A stretch of DNA of 64,000 nucleotides. Origin: Colletotrichum lupini (taxonomy: Eukaryota > Ascomycota > Sordariomycetes > Glomerellales > Glomerellaceae). Shown here piece after piece: positions 10,317 to 20,773 of this stretch. Numbering within the stretch: the first letter of the stretch is position 1; every line of letters starts with the position of its first letter. The stretch spans positions 1,674,001 through 1,738,000 of the forward strand of contig NC_064676.1 in the NCBI RefSeq assembly GCF_023278565.1, written 5' to 3'. A model generated the notes under the pieces. The model saw only the letters and a program-made list of their open reading frames with translations. It searched no databases and was not told where the DNA came from. Both the position numbers and the translations under genes were made by a program.

Positions 10317-11551
10317 CTTTGCGTTGTGACGGGTGCCGACCGGTGGTGATGGAAAATGGGAATTTTCGAGATGCGATAAGAGATGCAGGCCAAAGCCATT
10401 ATCGCAGAGAAAAAAATCTGGTGGGGTCCCTGTTGTGGAATGTGGCCCATCCCTGCAATCTGCAATCTGCATCCGAGGTAGATCCGACCCACCGACACTC
10501 ACCGAGCCGACCGAGGCGAGTAGTCTCAATATCACCATTTTCAACCCGCCGATGATGGTTCTCGATACGCACGCTTAAATTGATTGCTTATTCGCACTTT
10601 TCGGAAGCTTGCTTCAGTATAAAAGACTATTTTAAATACTTAGATCGTATGCGTAAAAAAGGCTGCAAAATGACAAAAGAGTTCACCCCCCCGGTGCTGA
10701 ACTGGGGGCTACATCTCTGGTGCACATGCTGGGAATCGAACCTTGACCCTAGCGAGGACGAGCCTACCGCCGAGACGACTCGCCCCTGACCATCCCGCCA
10801 AACGGGACTTTGACCTGACCTCACAAGCCTGTGAGGCGCCTGCCTCCGTTGGTGACAGGAATGGTCCTGGACCCCCCTATATGGGTTCGAGCCTTCACTT
10901 TCATGGAAACTTGATGGCTCACGGAAGAAAGCGCTGGCCTACCGGGTGCAGCGCCATCCATATCCATCCACGGCCCTCGCTACCTTGCCCTCCAAGCCTC
11001 CCACCCCTTTCCGAACCTTGAGGGCGAGCACATTGACGGCGCAATTCTCACACGCCCAAAACCCACAGCCACTGCCGTACTGCCATCTGGTCACGGTACC
11101 AAATTCAACTAAATGTCGGCTTCCCCTCCCCTCTAGTTGACTTGGCCCTGCCGAGTCTGCGCGACTTCGCCGGCATCCTACGTGCAAGACCAGCACAGCG
11201 GTCAAGGGTCCCCTTCTTGCGCAACAGCGAGAACAATCTGGCATCGATCCTGTTGGCAAGTAAGTTATCCCTTTCTCTATGCAGTGTCTCCCTACTTCTC
11301 CTCTGCTATAATGCAATGATGCGAACACATTAGGATTGAGCAACCGAAGTGTGTAGCTCTTAAACCCAGGCCGGTCTACGTTTCTACGCAGATGCTCCAG
11401 GGACCAGGGTCGCAGGTAAACAAGGCTTAGAAGAGTCGAAATGATTTCTCTATTGCCCCAACGCCATATGAAGTATGCTCGGTTCGTTACTGTACACAAG
11501 AACTATCGTCGCATGGATTCGCCCTATTATCCTTTCTCTCTTATCGGATGC
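10317..11551. other. Intergenic region with a SINE-like element
   Basis: Upstream region of PXR1, then a tRNA-headed short element at about 10640-10800, then the 3' flank of COX17. No protein gene is supported; overlapping frames on both strands up to 186 codons lack recognisable domains. Confidence 0.5.
10640..10800 (-). repeat. tRNA-derived SINE-like element
   Basis: On the minus strand a perfect B box (GGTTCGATTCC, 10742-10732) follows a loose A-box-like region (10778-10767) by about 36 nt. Downstream comes a non-tRNA body and then T/A-rich sequence. A tRNA-like head, unrelated body and AT-rich tail is the architecture of a SINE. The A box is weak and no target-site duplication was identified by eye, so this is tentative. 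Confidence 0.45.
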
Positions 11552-11922
11552 TTATACAGTGAAGCCAAATCCCTTCATGCAAGCTCGGTACTGGTCGATC
11601 GTGGAAAGGCAATCCTTGGACGGATCGGCGGCGTTGGAGAAGAGCATGCACTCGTCACGCTTGGCCTTCTCGTCCTTGCACACGCAGCAGGGCTACAATC
11701 GCGATGACTCGTCAGTATTCAACGTTCGTCGTGCTCAAATCGTCGAAGGGCTATGTTCGGAGAAAGGGTTCTTTGCGCACCTTGGGCTTGGAAGCTTCCT
11801 GGCTGGCAGCCGGCGCAGCGGCCGGGGTGGCGATTGAGGCTGTGGGCGAACGTTGTTAGCCATTGCGCGGCATGAAATGATGGACTGTATTCCTTACGAA
11901 GAGCAGCAGCTTGGGATGCCAT
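11552..11922 (-). CDS. COX17: Cytochrome c oxidase copper chaperone COX17
   Basis: Three small exons (leftwards 11922-11898, 11839-11781, 11692-11552) encode 74 residues. The alanine/proline-rich head leads to KPKPCCVCKDEKAKRDEC, then a second half ending DCLSTIDQYRACMKGFGFTV. The adjacent cysteines 30-31 are the copper(I) ligands. Cys33/Cys43 and Cys56/Cys66 form the twin CX9C pairs that make this an intermembrane-space protein oxidised by the MIA pathway. COX17 hands copper to SCO1 and COX11 for cytochrome oxidase assembly (known for the family). The intron joins are fixed by continuity of the frame into the cysteine motif and by canonical GTAAGG and GTGCGC donors. Introns make up a third of this very short gene. 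Confidence 0.95.
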
Positions 11923-12726
11923 TTTGAGAGCGAAATGAGTGTCGGGCTGTTCGGCGGGTGGTTTGCGACAAAGATTTGGGTGGGCGGAAAGGATGGCTAT
12001 TGAGGTGGTCTTCGTCGAACCACTTTTTTCCGCTGACTGACCTCACCACAGCTGTCGCATTTGTCAGTCACTCTAATTTTCGGGAGACTTCGGCGCCGTG
12101 GCCCAATCACGCCTTCGAAGAGTCACGTGTGTTGGTGGCCATCTCGCGCATCGTTCCAATTCTCGAGTTTTCTCATCTCGATTAAATGCGTCTCAAGGTT
12201 TCATACAGTTCCGTGTTAGGCTGCACAGCCTATTCATGTTCCTAAACTTGAGACGATGTATGCTGTGATTTCCAAAGAAACCAAGACGTCAGCGAATTCC
12301 GTCGACGTAGCACCGTGACGGGGACCGTTCCGCGTTGCGGGGCTCCGACCCCCTTCCGGAAAGTGGATCCATCGGACACCGGATCGTCACCAGACCAAGG
12401 GAGCTCTTGTGACGCTACCCACCGCTAGTGACTGCACCTACCTTAGTATGGGGGGTGGGAGTTTGTTCGTGTCGTTTGCTACTACGTTGACAGGCTAGGA
12501 AGGCAGCTGAAGCTGAATGATCTGCAAGTTGTCGGCATGAATTTACCCCGTTCTGACTTCCACCTAATGGGACATTTGTACGGCAGGCTGGTGAATTGTT
12601 GGACTTGACTGAGATTTCTCAACTTTGAACTGGATAAACCTAAACGTGCTTGTCTCCTCAAAGAACTTCGCCATACCCGCGCGCTGTCGAAGAGTCACCG
12701 GGCATAGTCAACTAGAAGTCGCAATC
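11923..12726. other. Divergent intergenic region COX17 / hydrolase
   Basis: About 800 bp between the COX17 start and the rightward hydrolase. It contains a TACCTTAG octamer (12439-12446) preceded by the 12-mer shared with position 10-21, and a GC-rich patch around 12300-12390. No gene is seen. Confidence 0.5.
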
Positions 12727-13912
12727 ATGCTGTCCATTGAGGAAATACTGGCTCTCGCTGAGCCCAACGCTGAGTTCACAGAGGTGATCCACAACATGAG
12801 CTCATCACATCACAATGTTGATCGTTCTCGCAGCTTCAACGGGCCAGCCCAATCAAGGTCGGCGCATGGAACAAGAATACGGACCTCAAACAGATCCGAG
12901 GCATCATGGCCAAGGTCCTCGAGGCCAAACTCGCGGCCAAACCCGACCCATCTACCCTGCCCTACGTCGAAGAAGACGTCCACATCACCGTGAGAGATAG
13001 GACAGCGATTGCTGTTCGCATCCACAAACCCAGAGCCGTCGCCAATGATGGCTGTCCTGTTCTTGTAGCGTTCCACGGTGGCGGGTTCGTCATTGGCGAT
13101 CTGGAGGGCGTGGGTCCCCTCTGCCAGCTCTTTACAACACTCGGTGGCATTGCAGTGAACGTGGACTATCGTTTGGCTCCAGAGCACCCCTTTCCTATCC
13201 CCGTGCAGGATTGCTTCGACGCTGTGAAATGGGTAGATCTACCCATCTAGAAGGCCTGATTGTTACCATGTAGGGATGAGGCTGACACGGGGTAGACCGT
13301 CGATAACGCGAAAAACCTTGGAATTAATTTATCGAAAGGCATTCTCGTCGGCGGCGAGAGCGCAGGCGCTGACTTGGCGTTGGGTGTAACCCGCCTTTGG
13401 ATCGACGAGAAACAGACGCCAGAGCTGACGGGCATATTCTCGTCCATCTCCGGAGCCGTCACCGAAGACACCGTTCCCGAAACGTACCGAGATCGTTTCT
13501 TGAGTCTGAAGCAGAATGCTAGTGCCCCAGTCGTGACCGCAGACTCGATCGAGTTTATCAGAGGTAAGGATCATCACAAGACGACAGCAGCACTCTAGAG
13601 GCTCAGAGTAACATCGTGCTAGAAATGTACAAGCCGGACCCGAGAAGCCCGGTGGCGTACCCTGTCATCTCGCCGGACCTGACTGGCATCCCTAGAACGT
13701 ACTTCCAGGCTTGTGGGCTGGATCCCGTGCGAGACTGCACGTTTATCATGGAGCAGGTTTGGAAGGATGCGGGAATACCAACCAAGCTGGATGTCTATCC
13801 TGGTCTACCTCATGGATTTTGGGCACTGTTTCCTCAAGCAGACTTCAGCAAGAAACACCAAAGAGATCAAAAGGCTGGTCTGGAGTGGTTATTACACAAG
13901 GACTCGGCATAG
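12727..13912 (+). CDS. Alpha/beta hydrolase-3 (HSL/GDXG family) esterase
   Basis: Predicted exons 12727-12783, 12834-13232, 13296-13563 and 13623-13912 give 337 residues. Core motifs are intact: the oxyanion-hole HGGGF, the DYRLAPEHPFP strand-turn, the nucleophile elbow GGESAG with its serine, the acid in GLDPVRD, and the histidine in LPHGFW. This is the hormone-sensitive-lipase (GDXG) branch of alpha/beta hydrolases, which in fungi hydrolyse short-chain esters or lactones; the natural substrate cannot be told. Introns 2 and 3 have good GTAGAT/TAG and GTAAGG/TAG ends. Intron 1 (GTGATC...CAG, 50 nt) is less certain and was placed to keep the frame from MLSIEEILALAEP into the conserved body. 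No secretion signal is seen, so it is probably intracellular. Confidence 0.85.
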
Positions 13913-14354
13913 TTGACTTACACGGGCACCAACATGACTCAGGTCATCACACTTCCCTCCGCAAATTAGAACCTTTTTATACATTATCATAGTCTCTTAT
14001 CGAGGAAGTTTCCATATTACCGTAAGTAAACTGATCACAATCCGTGCCAATAAAAGCTGTTGAAGCGAAAACGCGTCGTTGAGAAAAAGAAAGTTTAAAT
14101 GGTGATAGGGGCGCCATCCCTGGAAATGTAGTGGCTTTGACCCCTGTAAGCTCCAAACTCAAGTGGAGCCACCCCTGCAACCTCTCAACGCGCTCTCGCC
14201 CGCCAGACGCGACGGACTAAATGGAAGGAAATCTGGGGGTGGTCGCCTCCAATTGACATCACCAACGACGTTCGAGCCTCCCGTCTACCATTTCGCATCG
14301 TCTCCCAACACCCCAAAACAGGCCGCCAGCTCCCGCGAGCACCTGTGGTCCAAT
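13913..14354. promoter_or_regulatory. Upstream region of MSH3
   Basis: About 440 bp between the hydrolase stop and the preferred MSH3 start. It carries an MluI cell-cycle box at 14071-14076 (listed separately). The frame of MSH3 stays open upstream to 14163, so a longer N terminus cannot be excluded. Confidence 0.5.
14071..14076. promoter_or_regulatory. MluI cell-cycle box (ACGCGT) upstream of MSH3
   Basis: ACGCGT within AAAACGCGTCG lies 279 bp before the preferred MSH3 start. In yeasts this hexamer binds MBF (Mbp1/Swi6) and drives G1/S expression of replication and mismatch-repair genes. A single copy can occur by chance, so the function is only suggested. Confidence 0.35.
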
Positions 14355-17300
14355 ATGGCGCCCAAGTCGAAACCGCCCGAAAAGAAGCAGCAGTCGCTCA
14401 CAAACTTCTTCCAGCCAAAAACGGTCAATGGCCTAGCCGCCGCCTTCCAAAAGTCGCAGTCCGAAGCACGAACGAGCCCGCCCGAGTCGCCGGATTCCTC
14501 GCGCAAGCGCCCCTTGGAGGAGGACACGGATAGGGGCAATAATGGACCCGACAAGACCATCAAGAGAGCAAAGGGTGAAAAGGGGGACAAGACCAATGCT
14601 GCGGATCAGGGCAAGAGCTCCTTCTTCACTCCAGGAGCCAAGCCACCCGCCGAGTCTGAGCCCAAGTCCAAGGCATCTGCAGCTTCCTCTAGGACGGGAC
14701 GGTTCGCCTACAGCCAGGCTTCAGACGTGAACGAGGAGGAGGATGAAGAGGATCAAGACCCTTCCACGAAGCAGCGCAAGGAGGAGTTACACAAGAAGTT
14801 CGTCAAGAAGCTGGGCCATCCGGACAGCATGCTATGGCGGCGCCGGAGGCAAGATGACAACGAAGCCGCTGATGAGGAGGAAGGCGAAGGAGAAGAAGAC
14901 GAGGACGAAGCTCCGCCGCCGCCCAAGGCAAAGAAGGGCGGTGCAAGAGCAAACAAGAAGCTCACCCCCATGGAGATCCAGTTCCTCGACATCAAGCGGA
15001 AACACCTGGATACAGTCCTCATCGTAGAGGTGGGCTATAAGTTCCGGTTCTTTGGTGAAGATGCCCGCATTGCCGCCAAAGAGCTCAGCATTGTGTGCAT
15101 ACCTGGCAAATTCCGCTACGACGAGCACCCCTCTGAAGCACATCTGGAAAAGTTCGCCTCTGCGAGCATCCCGGTACATCGTCTGCCGGTTCACGCCAAG
15201 CGTCTCGTTGCTGCTGGTCACAAGGTCGGCGTGGTACGCCAGATTGAGACAGCCGCATTGAAGAAGGCCGGCGACAACCGCAACGCTCCATTCGTTCGGA
15301 AGTTGACCAACGTCTACACAAAGGGCACATACATTGACGAGAATGGCGAACTTGAAACGGGTGGTGATGGTGGCGCTCCTTCGGGTGGTTATCTGCTCTG
15401 CATCACCGAGACTCCCACCAAGGGGCAGGGCACCGACGAGAAGGTCGATGTCGGTATAGTAGCCGTACAGCCAACCACGGGCGACATCATCTACGACACA
15501 TTCGAGGACGGCTTTATGCGCAGTGAAATTGAGACCCGACTGCTGCATATCTCGCCGTGCGAATTCGTCATCGTCGGCGACCTTACAAAGGGGTCAGACA
15601 AGCTGATCCAGCACCTCTCGGGGAGCAGCACAAACGTATTTGGTGATCGCAGCCGCGTCGAGCGTGTCCCTCGAACAAAGACCATGGCCGCCGAGGCCTA
15701 CTCTCACGTCACACAGTTCTACGCCGACAAGCTGCAGCAGACCCCCGATGCCGATGCCTCGGCTCTCCTGGAGCGCATCCTTCACCTCCCCGAGCCCGTC
15801 ACCATCTGCCTCTCCGCCATGATCAGCCACCTCAAGGAATACGGCCTCGAGCACGTGTTTGACCTCACCAAAAACTTCACCAGCTTCTCCGCGCGCCAGC
15901 ATATGCTCCTGAACGGAACGACACTCGAGGCTCTCGAGGTCTACCGCAACGCTACCGACCACTCGGAGCGCGGTTCCCTCTTCTGGGCTCTGGACAAGAC
16001 CACTACCCGCTTCGGCCAGCGCCTCCTCCGCAAATGGGTCGGTCGGCCTCTGCTCGACGTCGTCCGCCTCGAGGAACGCGTGGCCGCCGTCCAGGAACTC
16101 GTTGACGAACAGTCCTCCGCAAAAGTCGACCGTCTGCAAACGCTCCTCGCCGGCACAAAGACGGACCTCGAGCGCAGCCTCATCCGTATCTACTACGGCA
16201 AATGCACCCGCCCTGAACTCCTATCCGTCCTCCAGACCCTCCAACGCATCGCCATGCAATACCCAACCGTCAAATCCGCCGAGGCAACAGGCTTCACCTC
16301 CCCCCTCGTCGCATCCGCTGTCCTGTCCCTCCCCCAGATCCTCGACCTCGTCGTCTCCCACCTCGACAAAATCAACCCCGAGGCCGCCCGCAAAGACGAC
16401 AAGTACAACTTCTTCCGCGAATCAGAACAGACGGAAGACATTGAAGACCACAAAATGGGCATCGTCTCGGTCGAACAATCCCTCGACGAGCACCGCGGCG
16501 ACGCCGCCGCCTCCCTCAAACGCAAGAAACCCGTCGACTACGTCACCGTCTCGGGCATCGAGTTCCTCATCGAGGTGCCCAATACGGACCTCAAATCCGT
16601 CCCGGCCTCGTGGAACAAAATCTCGGGCACAAAGAAGCTCTCCCGCTTCCACACCCCCGCCGTCGTCCGCCTCATCGCCGAGAGGGACCAGCACCGTGAA
16701 GCCCTCGCCGCCGCCTGCGACGCCGCCTTCTCCGCTCTCCTCCGCACGATAGCAGACGCCTACCAACCTCTCCGCGATGCCGTCTCCTCCCTCGCAACCC
16801 TCGACTGCCTCCTCTCCCTCTCCCGCGTCGCCGCCCTCCCGGGCTACAGCAGACCAGCCTTCCTCCCCTCCACCACGAACAAACCCACAATCTCCATCGC
16901 CCAAGGCCGCCACCCCATCGCAGAACACACCCTCTCAGATCCCTACATCCCCTTCACCACAACCCTCGCCTCCCCCTCCCCGCTGGCCCACCTTATCACG
17001 GGCCCCAACATGGGCGGCAAATCCTCCTTCGTCCGCGCCGTCGCCCTCCTCGTCCTCCTAGCCCAGATAGGCTCCTTCGTCCCCGCAGACGCTCTATCAC
17101 TAACCCTCACCGACGCAATCCACGTCCGCATGGGCGCCCGCGACAACCTCGCCGCCGGCGAATCGACCTTCATGGTCGAGGTCTCGGAGACGGCGCGCAT
17201 CCTCCGCGCCGCCACCCCGCGCTCCCTCGTCATCCTCGACGAGTTGGGCAGAGGCACCTCCACCCACGACGGCGCCGCCATCGCCCACGCCGTCCTCGAT

Positions 17301-17732
17301 CACGTAGTCCGCGAGAACAGGTGTCTCACCCTCTTCATCACGCACTACCAGAATCTCGCCCGCCTAGCCGAGGGCATAGGCGAAGGCCTCGTCAAGAACG
17401 TCCACATGCGCTTCACCGCCACCCGCAGAGCCGGGGCTGGGGCGGAGGAAGGCGACGTCGATACGGATGATGATGAGGCGGGTGCTGACGAAGAACTAAC
17501 GTTCCTGTATGAAGTTGGAGAGGGTGTTGCGCACAGATCGTATGGACTAAACGTGGCTCGTTTGGCTCGCATACCCCGCAAGGTCATTGATGTTGCCTCG
17601 CAGAGGTCGCGCGAGATGGAACAGGATGTAAAGGTCCGGAGGTTAAGGGGCACCGCTCGTCTTCTCACCGAAGTCCTTGAGACGAACCCCGACCAGCTTG
17701 ATCATTTGATCTCAAACATTGAGCAATTGTAG
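14355..17732 (+). CDS. MSH3: DNA mismatch repair protein MSH3
   Basis: Intronless, 1125 residues from [11 protein letters not shown]. An open frame continues upstream to an ATG at 14163, but the internal start puts the PCNA-binding PIP box (Q12-S-L15-N-F18-F19) at the N terminus, as is typical. After an acidic linker, the MutS mismatch-binding domain I begins near residue 205 ([24 protein letters not shown]), followed by connector, lever/clamp and ATPase domains. The ATPase has Walker [10 protein letters not shown] (883-891, K889) and Walker [12 protein letters not shown] (D962, E963). MSH3 pairs with MSH2 as MutS-beta, which recognises insertion-deletion loops in the nucleus (known). The connector motif [14 protein letters not shown] is the MSH3-type version, which separates it from MSH6. 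The C-terminal half has strikingly C-rich codon use. Confidence 0.96.
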   Translation: MAPKSKPPEKKQQSLTNFFQPKTVNGLAAAFQKSQSEARTSPPESPDSSRKRPLEEDTDRGNNGPDKTIKRAKGEKGDKTNAADQGKSSFFTPGAKPPAESEPKSKASAASSRTGRFAYSQASDVNEEEDEEDQDPSTKQRKEELHKKFVKKLGHPDSMLWRRRRQDDNEAADEEEGEGEEDEDEAPPPPKAKKGGARANKKLTPMEIQFLDIKRKHLDTVLIVEVGYKFRFFGEDARIAAKELSIVCIPGKFRYDEHPSEAHLEKFASASIPVHRLPVHAKRLVAAGHKVGVVRQIETAALKKAGDNRNAPFVRKLTNVYTKGTYIDENGELETGGDGGAPSGGYLLCITETPTKGQGTDEKVDVGIVAVQPTTGDIIYDTFEDGFMRSEIETRLLHISPCEFVIVGDLTKGSDKLIQHLSGSSTNVFGDRSRVERVPRTKTMAAEAYSHVTQFYADKLQQTPDADASALLERILHLPEPVTICLSAMISHLKEYGLEHVFDLTKNFTSFSARQHMLLNGTTLEALEVYRNATDHSERGSLFWALDKTTTRFGQRLLRKWVGRPLLDVVRLEERVAAVQELVDEQSSAKVDRLQTLLAGTKTDLERSLIRIYYGKCTRPELLSVLQTLQRIAMQYPTVKSAEATGFTSPLVASAVLSLPQILDLVVSHLDKINPEAARKDDKYNFFRESEQTEDIEDHKMGIVSVEQSLDEHRGDAAASLKRKKPVDYVTVSGIEFLIEVPNTDLKSVPASWNKISGTKKLSRFHTPAVVRLIAERDQHREALAAACDAAFSALLRTIADAYQPLRDAVSSLATLDCLLSLSRVAALPGYSRPAFLPSTTNKPTISIAQGRHPIAEHTLSDPYIPFTTTLASPSPLAHLITGPNMGGKSSFVRAVALLVLLAQIGSFVPADALSLTLTDAIHVRMGARDNLAAGESTFMVEVSETARILRAATPRSLVILDELGRGTSTHDGAAIAHAVLDHVVRENRCLTLFITHYQNLARLAEGIGEGLVKNVHMRFTATRRAGAGAEEGDVDTDDDEAGADEELTFLYEVGEGVAHRSYGLNVARLARIPRKVIDVASQRSREMEQDVKVRRLRGTARLLTEVLETNPDQLDHLISNIEQL

Positions 17733-18374
17733 GCAAATATATCACGGACAATCAAAAGTAAACATATGTACTATGAATCCTTGTGTCATTTCTCGAAAGT
17801 GCGTCTGGTGTGACTAGTTGACGCGGTATGACTGCGAAAGACCGAAAACTGCGTTATCTATAGCCTCCTTTGCCTCCCGAAACAAAAAGAAGTCGATGGG
17901 TAAAGTCCTAGAAACCTGGCAGGGCTCTTTGCAGTGCCACCGCTTATGGATGTTCCACTACATTCCCCATGATTTCTTGCTTGAAAATATCGCGCAAGCC
18001 TAGCAGCATGTGTCCTATTCCCGCCCTCTTAACTACCCTGTGTTCCACCCCGACGCCATTTGAGCGAGGATCCGCAAGCGAGTTAGTCGTTTCCAGAGGA
18101 AGGCTAACCCCGCGTCACCCCGAGCTCAAAAGTGGTCCGGTGATGTAAAGGAACGCAGGAGAAGATTGCGTATCTACTCGAACAACTGTGGGGTATCAGC
18201 ACTGCCCAATTGCGCCTTCGCCAGAACGTCAGACTTACTTGAAAAGAAAGAAACCGAAGAACGAAACCCAGATAAAGAGTCTGTTAAAACCCCAGATCCG
18301 CATACCCAACTTCCCCGCGGTGGTGGCTTGTGATGAACCCATGTCACCAACGGGAACGTTGTCGAGTCGCGCAA
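17733..18374. other. Intergenic region between convergent genes
   Basis: Shared 3' flank of MSH3 and the leftward zinc-finger-like gene. Nothing beyond short chance frames is seen. Confidence 0.5.
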
Positions 18375-20773
18375 CTAGGCCCCATGTCCATTCTGGTACA
18401 CGCCCGAGCCCTGAGCGTGGTCATGGTGGCCGTTGCCGAACGTGTTCATCATGGGCATCTGCTGAGAAAACATCATTTGCTGATGATTGTGATTGGCATT
18501 GATGGGGTTGAATCCATGGTGGCCGGCGCGCAACATTGGGTTACCCCAGACCGGGTTGAGGTGGTACATGTCAGGCATCGAGTATCCGGTGAAGATGTTG
18601 GGGTCCATGTTGATGGCAGTGGTCATTCCAGCCTGGTTCAAGTGAGTGTTGTTGACACCATAGAAGTCAATGCTGGTCATCTTGTGTTCCTGTACACCAT
18701 TGTTATTTTCCTTTCCTGTGAAAGTTCGACGTGAAAGCTGCTTCGCAGCCGGAGTAGGAGAGGCCATGCTCAGATTCGAGTTCGCGTTCATCGACCGGAG
18801 GGGTATACGATTGCGGACGTCGAATCTGCGCACATAGGGGTTAATACACAACATTACTAACATGATGAGAGTTTTCGGGGATGGACCTAGGCTCATCCTT
18901 CACCGTAGTCGAAGCTTTGGTGCCTATAATCTGAGTTAGTGGGTGGGCAGGAAGACGAATATAGTACAGAGACTTACCGGCAGCGCTGCCACCTTGGAAC
19001 ACGTCGGAGACGCGATCAGTGACGGTGAAGAACTGGTCGTTAGGACCCCGGTCGGGACCTCCAATTTCCTTGTGAGATTCATCAAGCTCGATCATTCCGG
19101 CGTAGTCGAGAGTATCGCTGTCACCATCGGCGGTGCTAGCGATGTCGCTCGTGACATCGAACTTCTCCGAGAGGGACTCGCTGTCGAGCTCCGAAACTTC
19201 TTCCTGCTTGTAGAGACCATTCTGGAGCTGCATAGCCAAAGCAGAAGATGCACGGTGAGCGGCTTCGTCAGCGAGCTCCTCCTTGACAACAACTCCCGAG
19301 GCATTGCCATCCTCCTCTGCGGCACCGCTACGTCTCTGACGACGTCTAGACTTCTTGATGACCTGTTTGAGCGATTGAAATAATTAGTAAGATACTGCTC
19401 TGCCTCGTGGCATATGCTTTGACTAACCGGGCTTCCCTCAACGGAAGGGGCATCATAGACATCACGAGTTCTCTCGAACTCCAAATCCAGATTTGCCACG
19501 ATCTCCAAGGTGGTGATCGCCTGAGACGAAAGCTCCATCTTGCGAAGCACAGAGGCGTCCTTGCGCTGGTTCCGCTGCTTCTTCTGATCAGGGGTGGCGG
19601 CATCAAAGATGCCCATGCCAGGCCAGACGGTTCCCTTGAGTCGAGCAGACTCCAAGTCATCGGGACCCCACTCAATGGCATCATCGGTAGGAGTCGAGGC
19701 CGAGGCCAGATCATCGTTATCACCGTAGTATGTGATGGCCTGCTGCTGGCCAAGAAGTCGACCGGTGGGAGGAGGCGTAAACATGGAGTCATTAGCCTCA
19801 CGCTTGACAAGGGTCGAACGAGCCTTCTTCCTCTTGAGGGTCTGTCACAGTCAGTACATGAAAAGTTCTTTGCTCGAGAGGGTGCCTACCTGAGAAGTTC
19901 CCTGTCCGGATCGCGAGAAACCTCTCGCCTTTTCATCCTTGGCCTTGAGGCGCTCTGCAAGCATACGCTCGATACCATAGTCCTTGTACCACTTGTCGTA
20001 GGTGGCAACTTTGTCCGCGGCGGCGAGATCCTGAGTGGCGCGGATTCTCACATCGTTTTGAGTCTGAAGGTGGCCCTTGGAACTGAGGTGGGTCAGAAGA
20101 TGGGAGAGGTCGGAGAAGCGCGGGGTGCTCGTGCAGACAAGGCAGACGAGGGGGATTCCAGGACTACCCGAGGGCTTGGGGTCGTCGGGTGGATTCTTGG
20201 AGCTAGGGGCCTTGCCGCTGGCCTTGACAGTGGACGACTTCTCGATCTTGATAGGCTTGAGCTGCTTGTTTCTGGATCCTTTGAGGACCTTGACAGGCAT
20301 GACATCGTCGGCCTCGTGGGCTGCGACGGCGGCCATGTTCTGTCCAGAGTCAGCATTTGCAGCCTCTATAATTCATGGAGCCAGTCGTAACTGACTAGCC
20401 GTCTTTCCATGGTCTGTACAGAGCGAGTGGGATGGAAGACAGGCTTGTCTGCTCGTAGTAACCAAAACACAAAACGAGGGGAGGAAGAGAATGACGGATA
20501 TTTCGAATATCAGCAGACAGAGGAAGGGCAGCACCCAGCAATGAAAGCCAAGGAGTGAAGTCGAAATGCTCAGTGCAAATGGGAGGTGTCAGTGGAAGCA
20601 AAGGGTGGCTGTGATGGGAAGAGGAATGTCGATGATTGGGAACATCCGACGAAAGAACGGATGTGTCGATAACGACTGTTGTGCCATCCAAAAGGGTGGG
20701 CATAGACTCCAGATAGGAGAAGGGATGTACTCACGGCTTGAGCAGCAAGAGCCGCCTGACGTCTAGGAGCCAT
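18375..20773 (-). CDS. Conserved-looking zinc-finger-like protein, unknown function
   Basis: Predicted exons (leftwards) 20773-20735, 20339-19890, 19841-19428, 19362-18978, 18923-18887 and 18825-18375 give 591 residues in one frame. The N terminus (MAPRRQAALAAQA) is joined over a ~395-nt intron to NMAAVAAHEADD; the gene may instead start at 20336. Residues about 60-100 carry CLVCTSTPRFSDLSHLLTHL with a further histidine, an atypical C2H2-like finger. A lysine/arginine stretch (KRKKAR) and later KKSRRRQRRS are candidate nuclear signals. WPGMGIFDAA and a helical segment follow. The end is rich in Asn, His, Met and Gln. Intron 5 has a weak donor (GTCCAT). I do not recognise the family; a nuclear regulatory role is an inference from the finger and basic patches. 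Confidence 0.65.

Noticed and set aside
14832..15548. 238-codon leftward frame
   Set aside because: Antisense shadow of MSH3; GC-rich coding DNA commonly opens the complementary frame.
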